The notes beneath the pieces were generated by a model, which saw only the letters and a program-made list of their open reading frames with translations, ran no database searches and was not told where the DNA came from. Below, one piece after another: positions 16,350 through 25,547 of a stretch of DNA of 64,000 bases. A program made the position numbers and the translations under genes. The number at the start of each line of letters is the position of its first letter. The first letter of the stretch is position 1. The stretch lies in the NCBI GenBank assembly GCA_942493375.1, contig OW818698.1, positions 930,001 through 994,000 on the forward strand, given 5' to 3'. Source of the stretch: G942493375 sp942493375 (lineage in GTDB: Bacteria; Armatimonadota; UBA5829).

Positions 16350-18896
16350 TTAATGAATAACTGCCCCCGGCGTCACTACGATTGTTGTCGAACCGGTCAC
16401 CGAAATCGAATCCGTCCACTTAGTGTCTGTCGGCTGTGATGCCCATATTTGTTTGGCTTCTGCAGGTAGAATGACTGTCCCGCGCTCCCCTTTTGGCAGG
16501 GATGTTTTGAGCATAAACTTGTCTGGTGAAAGCTTCCACTCGACTGCTACCCTGCCCTTTGGAGTCGTTATGTAGCCTTTGCACCATTTGAGGTCTCCGA
16601 TAGCCTCCGGGGATATGACAATTGGCAGGCCGAGGTGTATACCGAGTGTCTTTTCGGTCAGCATGGCGCCTACTAATGATCCAAAGCCGTGACAGAGTGA
16701 ATTGTCAGCCCATGGAGTTTCCCAGAATGTTCCAGGAGCTGTTTGCAGCATTGGTAAGCACATCAGCTTGATATCTCTGAGGAATGCAGTTGAATCACCC
16801 AATCGAAGCGCAATCAGCAAACGTTCTGGGAATGTGTAGAAACCGGCCCTGTTGAGTCCATCAATAGGTTGGACTTTGGATTTTGGGGTTGGTTTGAATG
16901 GGTCACGCATCTTTGCCCATATGTTTCGGGCTCGAGTTTCAGATGCTATACCAGCCCAGATAGCATAATACTGCGTAGTTTCGCACATCTCCCTGGATGC
17001 TGTCAGAGTTCCATCAGCACTGCTCAGAAGTGTATCCGGATAGTAACCGTCACCGGGACTGTTCTGCTCGATAACCTTGCGGATGTGTGCTGCGCGGTTG
17101 GAGTACTTATCTGCTATCTTCGGATCGCCGACCAGCTTCTCCATCTCCGCAGCCCGGTCCAGTGCAACCGCATAAACAGCGTTCAGACCGATGTTCACTC
17201 CATCGGTCCTGGTATCCGACCAGTCAATAAAGTTCCACAGACTGATCTGCTGGTTCTGCCATTTGAAAGGGATCTCAAGCAGTCCATCGGAGTTGCATGA
17301 GAAATCGAATGCACTGAACATCCGCCTTATAGAAGGCAGCATCTTCTTGATATAAGCAGTATCGCCGGTGAACTGCTGGTCGAGTCCAACCTGCAATACC
17401 CAAAAGAGCTGATGGGCCGGGATGACACAGGTCCAACTGGCGATACTGGCAGGATACAGCATATGCACCATACCATCTGGACCGATGTGGTCAGGGTCCT
17501 CCTGGCTCTCGGCTGCCTGACGGCACATCCTCCGGTTTACCGAAGTATCCCCAAACATAGAGTAAACCGCCTGCGCTGTCCAGTAGCTGTCGTGCAACCA
17601 GGATCCCCGCTCGCGGGAGGGGCAGTCCATAAAGACATCGAGTGTATTCAGAGTAGCAGTCAGCCTGGCAGTCTTATAAATGGCATTCAGAGAGTCATCA
17701 GAGCAGACAAAATCCCCTGCTTTCTGCGCCTGGAACCTGTATTCTTTGATGTATAGTGAGTTCAGTTTGAAGTCTTCCCCACTGCGGTTGACTACCCTTA
17801 TAAACCGTGCAAGTTCCGGTTCCATTGTCATGAATGTCTGCTTACCGTCCCGCAGGACATAGCGCATGGCCATAATCGACGAATCAGTCTCACCAGGCCT
17901 TGGGACACTGCTGTGATCGGATAATCGCTCATTCCAGCAAAGCTCCAGCACCTGACCAGCTTTGCCTGTGACTTCGAAGCCGATGAAACCTACATAGTTA
18001 GCTCCGAAATCGTAGGCAACCTGGGAATTGTTGCCATGCACAATTACGTCACCACGGCCACTTCGGATAACTCCATTCGGGTTCGATGCAGCTGACTGAT
18101 CAGGAACAACATCCTCTCTTTCAAGTCGAGAGACCCAGTGAGTCGCAGGCAATACAGCTGTGCCTTGTGAAAATGCAAGTGTGCTGTCCGGTTGATCAGG
18201 CTTATATTCTGCTCCTCTCATAACTGAGACAAGAGTGCGGGGGTGGACATCCTTCAAAGTAGCAGGCAGAGGTACATCGCGCAGCTCAACAACTGTCCAG
18301 GGTTTCATCCCGACTTCCCCAAGCACCTTTGCAGGTTTCCAGGAGAGTTTGACGTCTTTGCGGCCATCGATATCCTCAACCCAACCCCGCTGCAGTGAAT
18401 ACTTGGGGGAGTTGCGGTCCCATGCTGTAAGTTCACACGACTTCCAGGAAGAATCAGATCCAATCACACTCAGCTGCCCAGATTTAGTTGTATGAATCTC
18501 ACACAGAAATCCCGGGGCTTGTGCAAGCGCTTCAAACATATAATTCCCATACACAGCCTCAGCCCGTAGAATATTCCGTCCGGTCTTGATATAAGAACGG
18601 ATATCGACGACATCCACGGTTGCGTGTTTGGCACTGCTGCGTGCGGGACCGTGCATAACAAAAGCCCCATTTATCCGAAGGCGATAGAACGTATCCGCTG
18701 TGATATAAACCTCAGCCTTGTCCGGGATCGAGTCAAGAGTAAAGCTCTTTTCAAACATCACATGCTGAAAAGGTACCTTAACCTGCGCATCCGCCCATAT
18801 CCACTTCCCAGTGAACCCGGCTGCAGAAGACCCACTCCCAACCAGACCAATAAACAAGCTCAAAATTCCAGCAAAGATACAAGTTTTAACAATCAT
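16350..18896 (-). CDS. Secreted alpha-L-rhamnosidase (GH78-type)
   Basis: A signal peptide (1-26) is followed by beta-sandwich domains (GKWIWADAQ, FEKSFTLD, YRLRINGAFVMHGPAR), which match the N-terminal and concanavalin-like modules of bacterial rhamnosidases. The six-hairpin barrel begins with DVFMDCPSRERGSWLHDSYW (about residues 418-437), the standard catalytic-site signature (DCPSRERxGW). A C-terminal sandwich domain closes the protein. It should release terminal alpha-L-rhamnose from pectin, flavonoid or microbial glycans outside the cytoplasm. Length (848) fits the family. The ATG at 18896 follows TAGGAG. No rhamnose transporter or catabolic genes are adjacent. Confidence 0.88.
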   Translation of the reverse strand: MIVKTCIFAGILSLFIGLVGSGSSAAGFTGKWIWADAQVKVPFQHVMFEKSFTLDSIPDKAEVYITADTFYRLRINGAFVMHGPARSSAKHATVDVVDIRSYIKTGRNILRAEAVYGNYMFEALAQAPGFLCEIHTTKSGQLSVIGSDSSWKSCELTAWDRNSPKYSLQRGWVEDIDGRKDVKLSWKPAKVLGEVGMKPWTVVELRDVPLPATLKDVHPRTLVSVMRGAEYKPDQPDSTLAFSQGTAVLPATHWVSRLEREDVVPDQSAASNPNGVIRSGRGDVIVHGNNSQVAYDFGANYVGFIGFEVTGKAGQVLELCWNERLSDHSSVPRPGETDSSIMAMRYVLRDGKQTFMTMEPELARFIRVVNRSGEDFKLNSLYIKEYRFQAQKAGDFVCSDDSLNAIYKTARLTATLNTLDVFMDCPSRERGSWLHDSYWTAQAVYSMFGDTSVNRRMCRQAAESQEDPDHIGPDGMVHMLYPASIASWTCVIPAHQLFWVLQVGLDQQFTGDTAYIKKMLPSIRRMFSAFDFSCNSDGLLEIPFKWQNQQISLWNFIDWSDTRTDGVNIGLNAVYAVALDRAAEMEKLVGDPKIADKYSNRAAHIRKVIEQNSPGDGYYPDTLLSSADGTLTASREMCETTQYYAIWAGIASETRARNIWAKMRDPFKPTPKSKVQPIDGLNRAGFYTFPERLLIALRLGDSTAFLRDIKLMCLPMLQTAPGTFWETPWADNSLCHGFGSLVGAMLTEKTLGIHLGLPIVISPEAIGDLKWCKGYITTPKGRVAVEWKLSPDKFMLKTSLPKGERGTVILPAEAKQIWASQPTDTKWTDSISVTGSTTIVVTPGAVIH

Positions 18897-18949
18897 TACG
18901 AATGCTCCTATAATAGATAACCTTTCAGTTTCAATTTAAGAGTGCGGTA

Positions 18950-18978
18950 CCTGTCATCCTGAGGCACGAAGGATGACA
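18950..18978. repeat. REP-like short hairpin between two minus-strand genes
   Basis: CTGTCATCCTGAGGCACGAAGG continues into ATGACAATTAC: a shortened version of the element, in which TGTCATCC is mirrored by GGATGACA. The rest of 18897-19123 shows nothing recognisable. Confidence 0.6.
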
Positions 18979-19123
18979 ATTACGTTACTTTATATAAGAA
19001 TCTATGCACTAAGAAAATAGCATTGCCTTTTTACCCCTTTTCCAATGGAATTGGGCTGTGCATCCACTGTATTCTTAGCAAATAACCAATCTTCTTGTGT
19101 CACTTCCACTCGTCAATGATATC

Positions 19124-21802
19124 TCAAGTTCGGCTTTTCACCAAATATACCGGTGCGCTGCTGGCTTCTATACTTAAGCCTTTTAGTTCCTGGCCTACTA
19201 TATTAAGGCATCTGCTGCCTTTGGGGACAAGAATCCGCACTGGTTTGTCTCCTGTGGACCAGACTGCGGTGATGTTGTTTTTGCTGGTCTCGAAGGTAGC
19301 TGTGTAGAGATTATTTTTAGCAGTGCTCTTTATGCATTTTGGGTTGGAACCTAATAGATCGGTCAGGGTCGCCAGCGCAGGGACGATTTTTCTAGGTGCT
19401 CCGCCGTAGTCGAACAGGCAGCACTCCAATGAGGGAGCGTTTACCGCGCCACTGGAACCTGAGTGTATGAAGACTTTCTCTACACCGTGGGAGAGCATCA
19501 CCAGCATATACCGGACGGTGTATTCGGCGCACTCGCGTTCATCCTGCAGCAGGCGTTCCTCTGCCCACCCTCCTCCACCGGAGACTTTCGGCACCTGCGG
19601 AGGATTATCTACTCCATAGTATGAATACTCTGTCATCCAGATAGGCTTCCGGACACCGTGCGCGTCCATGTTCCTAAGCAGGCTCTCCATCTCCGGAATA
19701 AATGCTTCCGGTGCCCGGGTGCCGGGGTAGATGTGCAGGTTGAGGATGTCAGCCACATTTAAGAAACCAACATCGAAAAGCTCCTGTGTGAATTCCCCCG
19801 GTCCTGCTCCCATTCCTCCGATGACCATGCAGGTAGGGTCGCTCGCACGCATAGCATCGGCTGCGATCTTGAACAGCCTCATATAGTCAGCAACCTTGTA
19901 AGTAGGTCCGACATACCCCTCCTGCTCACGACCAGGCAAGGAGTAACTGGTATAAACCGGCTCGTTGAGGAACTCCCAGACGTTAATCCGATCCTTATAG
20001 TGTGTAACACAGCTACGGATGAAATCCGCCAGCTTGGCCGGATCTTTGGGGGCAGCGGACTGACGCAGCCGGATGCCCGGGTAATTGGTTGTCTTAGCAG
20101 CCGGAGGAGCTTCGGATGACCACTCAGCAGACGGGAATGGAGGCAGCAGCGCCATCAGGCGGACTTTATCTTTCAACACCCGATTGATCTGGGTATCGCT
20201 TATGTCCCAGCGCCACTCGGTCGGTGACGGTTGGATATGCTCCCATTTAAGCGACCAGTCACGGTACCAAGCGACCCCGGCTTTGGATGCAAGCGGAAGC
20301 AGGTAATCGTCCGAGAAAGCGTGGTTGATGCCTATAAAAGTATCATTTCTGGGTTCTGGAACAAAAGCCAACCGGAGAGTCGGAGTAAGCATTGTTACCG
20401 GTGTCGAACAATGGATATTAGATTTCACCAAATAGTATCCATGCCAGTCCTTTGGCAACGGGATACGTTTAGTGGTCAAGGTGTCCGACTTGGCAATTAT
20501 CGAAACTGGTGCCAGCTTAACTTTCTTTCCAAAATAATCAGTGGCCTCAAAATCAATTCTGACAGGAGTATTCTTCGGAATGTAGCTGCGGACACGCAAG
20601 GTCAGCGCGGTGGATTCTCCTTTTATAAAGATACCCTCCGGTGATGACGGTTCCAGAACTGCCTCTATGATGCTGGATGGTTGATAAGACGTAGCTTGGT
20701 CTGACTTCTCCAGCTGAATTTTATCGATATCTATGTCTACTCGCTTGTCCTCTTTGAGATTCGGGCCTGCATTAACGAAGATATAGCGCCATCGGGGTTT
20801 GAAAGTGTATGTATAACGGTTCCAGGTCTTGGTTAGCACAACGTTCTGAGTCAGATACTCCTGGCTCCACTCGGAGTTCTCCGGATTGCGACCGACAACA
20901 CCCAGCACTGCAGGAATCCCCTCTTCACTTGCCCGCATATCGCAGGAGAGGGTGTAGTCGGCACCGGGTTCAACGCGCACCCACCCACGGTTAGCAACCA
21001 GGCTCCGGGTCTGGGGCATAGCAATCGGTTCATAGTAGTCGAAATACAGGACAGGTGTGCGTCCGCCGCCCAGTGGGATTCTCAGGAAGCTCGCATGGTC
21101 AGGTTCGGATGATGAAATTATGTTCCCGTACAGATGGGCATAGTTCCCCCACCCTGTCGTGACACCGAGTGAACTCCAGCCGGATCCTCCGACCTCAAAC
21201 GAACCGTTCGGAATCATATTACGGCTATTGGTAGCAGGAACTGTGTCTGTGAACTCAACTTGAGATGTAACAAATGGAGTAATACTGACATCTGCCAGGT
21301 AGAGTGTACCAGTCTCGGTGTACCATATCTGCAAGCGGCTGGTTTTGGAAACCGACCGGGTTGCACGGAACACCACGCTATAGTCCCGCCACTCAGAGCC
21401 CAGCACCAGTCCTGAATACAGTCCGCAGTTCTCCCAAACACTGGTGTCTGAGATAGCTACAGTGATACTCCGCCCATTCAACCCCTCAGCCCGCGCACGG
21501 CATTTGAACTGGTAAGTCTTCCCCTGCTCCAGCTTAACGATCCCAACCTGAGCGATCATCGCATGCACATCAGGCCCGGTGCCCTCAAACCGTGTGCAAG
21601 CCAAGCGTGAGCACTTCACACCTTTATCAGTAACCACTTCCAGCAGCTGCGACACCTGCTTCAAATTCCCCGAAGTATCCCAGCTGTCAGGCTTACCATT
21701 AGTAACAACAGCGAAATCCCCATTGGCAACTAAATTCTCCGCCGACGCCAACTGCGAACCAAGAAGGAGAACAATAACCATAATCCAGATCAAACGTAAC
21801 AC
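19124..21802 (-). CDS. Secreted clan GH-A glycosidase with two CBM-like domains
   Basis: The GTG start at 21802 follows CCGGAGG. A signal peptide (1-22) leads into two CBM4/9-like jelly rolls (about 23-180, NLVANGDFA; and 195-370, NMIPNGSFEVGG) and a beta domain. A TIM barrel begins near 480 (TFIGINHAFSDDYLLPL). Catalytic residues are visible: acid/base Glu in NVWEFLNEP (about 607) and nucleophile Glu in IWMTEYSYYG (about 720), as in GH5/GH39-type enzymes. A small C-terminal beta domain follows. It is probably an extracellular beta-glycosidase acting on a polymer held by the CBMs; the substrate is unknown. Confidence 0.85.
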   Translation of the reverse strand: MLRLIWIMVIVLLLGSQLASAENLVANGDFAVVTNGKPDSWDTSGNLKQVSQLLEVVTDKGVKCSRLACTRFEGTGPDVHAMIAQVGIVKLEQGKTYQFKCRARAEGLNGRSITVAISDTSVWENCGLYSGLVLGSEWRDYSVVFRATRSVSKTSRLQIWYTETGTLYLADVSITPFVTSQVEFTDTVPATNSRNMIPNGSFEVGGSGWSSLGVTTGWGNYAHLYGNIISSSEPDHASFLRIPLGGGRTPVLYFDYYEPIAMPQTRSLVANRGWVRVEPGADYTLSCDMRASEEGIPAVLGVVGRNPENSEWSQEYLTQNVVLTKTWNRYTYTFKPRWRYIFVNAGPNLKEDKRVDIDIDKIQLEKSDQATSYQPSSIIEAVLEPSSPEGIFIKGESTALTLRVRSYIPKNTPVRIDFEATDYFGKKVKLAPVSIIAKSDTLTTKRIPLPKDWHGYYLVKSNIHCSTPVTMLTPTLRLAFVPEPRNDTFIGINHAFSDDYLLPLASKAGVAWYRDWSLKWEHIQPSPTEWRWDISDTQINRVLKDKVRLMALLPPFPSAEWSSEAPPAAKTTNYPGIRLRQSAAPKDPAKLADFIRSCVTHYKDRINVWEFLNEPVYTSYSLPGREQEGYVGPTYKVADYMRLFKIAADAMRASDPTCMVIGGMGAGPGEFTQELFDVGFLNVADILNLHIYPGTRAPEAFIPEMESLLRNMDAHGVRKPIWMTEYSYYGVDNPPQVPKVSGGGGWAEERLLQDERECAEYTVRYMLVMLSHGVEKVFIHSGSSGAVNAPSLECCLFDYGGAPRKIVPALATLTDLLGSNPKCIKSTAKNNLYTATFETSKNNITAVWSTGDKPVRILVPKGSRCLNIVGQELKGLSIEASSAPVYLVKSRT

Positions 21803-21817
21803 AGCAAGCCTCCGGGG

Positions 21818-21850
21818 GGAAATTATGAATTATGAATTATGAAAAGGGAA
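21818..21850 (+). repeat. STRR-like repeat, copy C (short)
   Basis: GGGGGAAATTATGAATTATG continues with one more unit and a GAAAAGGGAAGGGA tail. It sits immediately upstream of the 19124-21802 gene, just beyond its ribosome site. Confidence 0.7.
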
Positions 21851-21904
21851 GGGACAAAGGCGTAAACGAACCTTACGGATTCATCCCATTCTGACTTCTG
21901 GTTT

Positions 21905-23854
21905 CTAAAGTCTCACCCCAATCGCTCTTCCCGTGTCTTCTTTCATTATTACATTAGTGAGATTGGCGTTTTTGGGGACTCTGTATAGCATCCGACATCG
22001 GATGGTTTCCCCGGGTTCGGGTTTTAGTGCTATGCGGTGGAGGGCTGTTGTGCTGACTATTCCGAGTTTGCTGTAGGCTTGATTATTAGCATCTTTCAGA
22101 GCAATGTTGGAGCCTGAGAAATTGTATGCATCGAGGGTAAATGCCTTAAGTTCAATAGTTACCAGCGCGTAGACTTTGCCGGCTTCCAGAGTTAGATCAT
22201 CAACCTGTTTGTCGGTTTTATCAACTGATATAACGTTGATGTCATAATCTCCTACCATATACGCTGTGCCCTTTTTACCGACGACATTCATCTGCGGGGT
22301 CGAACCTGTTGGATCATCGACATCACAGTATGGCGCTGGAATGTGATTCACTTTCCCGTCCAGGTTATAAAATGCGTCTAGTTTCTCTGCGTAGGGGGCC
22401 ATTGTAAGCTTGTTGGCGACACCTTTTATGGGCATTCTGAAGTAAACGACGCAGTCAAGGGTCTTACCAGGAAGCAGGGAGTTCTGGTTCAGAGAATCTC
22501 CTGTCTGTTCTACACATGCAGCAATCTTCTTCCCGCTGATATTGTTGGAGTCAACAGCCAGCCAGTCTATGCCGGACTGTCCTACAAGAATGTTCGATTT
22601 ACCCGGATTTGTCACCGAATAATGCACAGCCAGCAGCTTTTCACCCAGGGATGGACGCAGATATTTTCCGGCGACTTTGACCCTGCCTGCCGAGTAATCC
22701 AGGCTGTTGACTACTATATTAACAGGAGTCTTGATGCCCATCCTGTAAACCGTGCCGATCTCGCATTCACCGTTTGCTGCAGGAGTGTCATCTTGCGGAG
22801 AGGTAGTTGAATCTGGCTGGCTGGATGTTGTGGTTTCATTACCGGCATTAATAACTGCGCCATCGCACGAAAACTGCATGCTTTCGCAGTATAGTTCAAC
22901 TTGAATTGTCGTTTCCTTGTTCTTGCCAAGAACTGACACTAGTCTCTCATAACCACAAATCCCCACTTTATTCAACGTCAGCACTGCCAAAGGATTGCTG
23001 CGGTCTGCGCTGCTTGTCTTGTTATTATAAGGTAGAAGATACAGATGTCCGGTTTTAAGCTGGCCAGGATGGTTATTGCCTTTTACAGCAAAATCATCGA
23101 ACCAGTCTCTCCAAAACCTATCGGATGTATTCCGAATAGTTACTTTCAGTTTTGGAATTATGAACTCATTCGCACCGCTGCCCGATGTTTCATACTTTTC
23201 TGACCCTATGCTCTGTTTGACCAATTGTTTACCGATGGTAAATGATTCTATTTTTATAACATCGCTGCAGTCCTTGCCATCTATCTCAAGTGCAAAGTTG
23301 GAGACAATCCAGTTCTTTTGCATTTTCCCAGAGAATGAATTGGAAATTTGCTGAGGAGCCTCAACTTCGCTAATTTGTGTCGGACTGAGCGTAAGTCCCA
23401 GTAAACCGTCCTCTTTACTTGCAGCATCGCAGGTGGGAATAGTTAGTCCTGTGATTGTGCAGTCACTATATAGCATCTGCAGAAGTGTAGCTCTATGGTT
23501 ATCTACCAGAGTAAGCTGGCAGTTCCTGCGGGTCTTGCTGCTAGCGTTGAAATCAGCTATCCACTTAGCTAATGAGTCAGTGAACCCAAAGAAGATCTGC
23601 GCATTGATGTCACTTTTTTTTAATGCACCTGGAGTCTTCATCCTGTAACCATCGCTGCTGACCGCATTCGATTCCAATACATCCAATAACATACCACCAC
23701 CGGAAAACTCACCAAGCCGTCCACAGTTCTGACCTTCAATACTGAACATCCAGTCATTCTGGCTAACGGCTGGTTTATTCGCAGTCATACCAACCGAAGA
23801 CAACAACATCACCAAAACAACAACCAAATAAAAGAGATATCCCAGACTCTTCAT
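21905..23854 (-). CDS. Secreted protein with two phage tail-tube-like domains
   Basis: A signal peptide (1-24) is followed by a first domain at about 32-165 with the pattern of T4 gp19-type tail-tube proteins (WMFSIEGQNCGRLGEFSGGG, ADFNASSKTRRNCQLTLVD, and the telling TIPTCDAASKEDGLLGLTLS). A second such domain at about 178-330 follows (WIVSNFALEIDGKDCSDVIK, FAVKGNNHPGQLKTGHLYL, VELYCESMQF). After a Ser/Thr-rich linker with a PDSTTSPQDDTP-like run come two beta domains similar to DUF4352 (VAGKYLRPSLGEKLLAVHYSV, VYALVTIELKAF). No sheath, baseplate or ATPase genes are nearby. The role is unknown; a structural or surface function is possible. The ATG at 23854 follows GAGGTGG. Confidence 0.7.
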   Translation of the reverse strand: MKSLGYLFYLVVVLVMLLSSVGMTANKPAVSQNDWMFSIEGQNCGRLGEFSGGGMLLDVLESNAVSSDGYRMKTPGALKKSDINAQIFFGFTDSLAKWIADFNASSKTRRNCQLTLVDNHRATLLQMLYSDCTITGLTIPTCDAASKEDGLLGLTLSPTQISEVEAPQQISNSFSGKMQKNWIVSNFALEIDGKDCSDVIKIESFTIGKQLVKQSIGSEKYETSGSGANEFIIPKLKVTIRNTSDRFWRDWFDDFAVKGNNHPGQLKTGHLYLLPYNNKTSSADRSNPLAVLTLNKVGICGYERLVSVLGKNKETTIQVELYCESMQFSCDGAVINAGNETTTSSQPDSTTSPQDDTPAANGECEIGTVYRMGIKTPVNIVVNSLDYSAGRVKVAGKYLRPSLGEKLLAVHYSVTNPGKSNILVGQSGIDWLAVDSNNISGKKIAACVEQTGDSLNQNSLLPGKTLDCVVYFRMPIKGVANKLTMAPYAEKLDAFYNLDGKVNHIPAPYCDVDDPTGSTPQMNVVGKKGTAYMVGDYDINVISVDKTDKQVDDLTLEAGKVYALVTIELKAFTLDAYNFSGSNIALKDANNQAYSKLGIVSTTALHRIALKPEPGETIRCRMLYRVPKNANLTNVIMKEDTGRAIGVRL

Positions 23855-23959
23855 ATCAACACCACCTCATAGACTCACTCAAACAGAATATTCATACCCA
23901 AGAGCTTATGAAATGAATTATAGAGAGGAGCATGGTGGCTGTCAATAAAACAGGCCTCG

Positions 23960-24200
23960 GGGGAATTATGAAGTATGAATTATGAATTATTAAAGAAGGG
24001 AAGGAGAGGCTTCAGACTTCGGGCTTCAGGAAGGGATTTCACGCGGAGACGCGGGGGGCGCGGAGAAGTTATGGGATAATTTACAATTGATAATTGACAA
24101 TTGATAATGCAGGTACCCAGGTCCTATATGTCCTATTGGTCCTATTCGTCCCCCATTCTCCCACTCTACCTCTCTCCTTGTCTCCTGACTCCTTCCCAAC
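23960..24200 (+). repeat. STRR-like composite repeat, copy D (long)
   Basis: Order: TATGAATTATGAATTAT units, an AGACTTCGGGCTTCAGGAAG block, a TTTCACGCGGAGACGCGGGG block, TTGATAATTGACAATTGATA units, GGTCCTATT units, then CCCCATTCTCCCACTC units. The copy at 29550-29763 has the same blocks in the same order at roughly 90% identity. Confidence 0.85.
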
Positions 24201-24261
24201 ATGCAGGATTTTCACCGCCTGACAGCGTATAAGTGAGCATTAATCTGATTGGGAGTGTCAT

Positions 24262-25443
24262 ATGCTAAAGTTTAGCTCATTCTTGATGATTATTAGTTCT
24301 GTGCTGTTTTTGATTGCTGTATCTTGCCAGGGTTATGCTGCGAATCGTGCGGCGAAGAAGATTATCGGGTATGGTTGGGATTTTATTGCTGTTAATCCTG
24401 AGAATCTCAAGCAGCATATAGAAGACCTCAATAAATCACCCTTTGATGGTATCGCGTTCGGGTTTGATGTTAAGAGTGATCGGCCTGGGACGACTGCTAA
24501 TATCTGCACGGCATTAAACAGCTGGAAATGGGACAGAAGCTGGTTTGCATCTACGGTATCCGATCTCAAGGCTATCTCAAAGAAAAGCCCCAAGATGAAG
24601 AACAGCTTCCTTATGATAATGTTAGCTACCGGTGAGCGTGGAAAGTGGGCTGATGATAAGTTCTGGGATGATGCTGCAACCAACTTTGGCATAGTTGCAT
24701 ATATGGCTAAACAGAGTGGGATGAAAGGTGTATTCCTTGATCCTGAGGCCTACAGCAATCCTCCCTGGTATGAATATGATCCAGCCCAGGGTGATTGGGA
24801 TACCCAGCGCCAGCTTGCACGCAAGCGCGGTGTTCAGATGATGTCAGCAATGGCAAAGGAATATCCCAATATCACGGTGTTGTCTTTCATGTTAATGTCG
24901 ACATATACGGCGTATATTCACGATGAGGACGATCCGGTCGCACTCGATCAGGCTAAACGCTGGCTGATGCCTGCATTTTTGAATGGTATGCTGGATGCAC
25001 TCCCCCGCAAGGCAAAGCTTGTCGATGGTGTAGAATCCGGTTACCTGCTGACAGGGAGCAAATTCGAAGCCAAGTATAAAGTAATAAGAGACCAGGTCCT
25101 CCCCTTAATAGCCCCGGAAAACAGAAAGAAATACGCTACCCAGCTGCAGGTAGGATTTGGTCAGTATGTAGACTGTTACACCAATCCCGAAGGCACACCC
25201 TACTACTACTTCGGTCCATTGCCGGGAGGCACCCGCGTAGATACGTTCATGAAGACCCTCAGCCACGCTCTCTCTGTATCTGATGAATACGTGTGGGTCT
25301 ATGGAGAAAAAGGCTGCTGGTGGAACTTCGACAATCCCAAAGACACCCGCTGGACCAACATGCCCCTCTGGGAAACACTGCTGCCAGGGGTTACTGAAGG
25401 GATACGGAAGATTGATCGGAACAAGCCGGAAGGGAAATTATGA
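24262..25443 (+). CDS. Secreted protein of unknown family, TIM-barrel-like
   Basis: A signal peptide (1-27, ending near CQGYAA) precedes a 365-residue domain with alternating strands and helices: KKIIGYGWDFIAVNPENL, FDGIAFGFDV, GMKGVFLDPEAYSNPPWYEY, ITVLSFMLMS, and DEYVWVYGEKGCWW near the end. Acidic residues at the strand ends (FLDPE, VYGEKG) are in positions expected for a (beta/alpha)8 glycosidase, but no known signature was recognised. The gene ends in EGKL-stop, where the TGA belongs to the adjoining TTATGA repeat. Context suggests a polysaccharide-related enzyme; this is inference. Confidence 0.65.
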   Translation: MLKFSSFLMIISSVLFLIAVSCQGYAANRAAKKIIGYGWDFIAVNPENLKQHIEDLNKSPFDGIAFGFDVKSDRPGTTANICTALNSWKWDRSWFASTVSDLKAISKKSPKMKNSFLMIMLATGERGKWADDKFWDDAATNFGIVAYMAKQSGMKGVFLDPEAYSNPPWYEYDPAQGDWDTQRQLARKRGVQMMSAMAKEYPNITVLSFMLMSTYTAYIHDEDDPVALDQAKRWLMPAFLNGMLDALPRKAKLVDGVESGYLLTGSKFEAKYKVIRDQVLPLIAPENRKKYATQLQVGFGQYVDCYTNPEGTPYYYFGPLPGGTRVDTFMKTLSHALSVSDEYVWVYGEKGCWWNFDNPKDTRWTNMPLWETLLPGVTEGIRKIDRNKPEGKL

Positions 25444-25530
25444 GTTATGAATTATGAATTATGAAAATGGGAGAGGCGGGCTCCTGATTTCTGGATTCTG
25501 GACCCTGTCTCCTGTCTCCCTCAGACTTCG
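25436..25530 (+). repeat. STRR-like repeat, copy E, supplying the upstream stop codon
   Basis: AAATTATGAGTTATGAATTA plus further units, then GGGAGAGGCGGG and CTCCTGTCTCC blocks. The first TGA of the array is the stop codon of the 24262-25443 gene. Confidence 0.75.
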
Positions 25531-25547
25531 GGCTTTCGGCTATAGGA

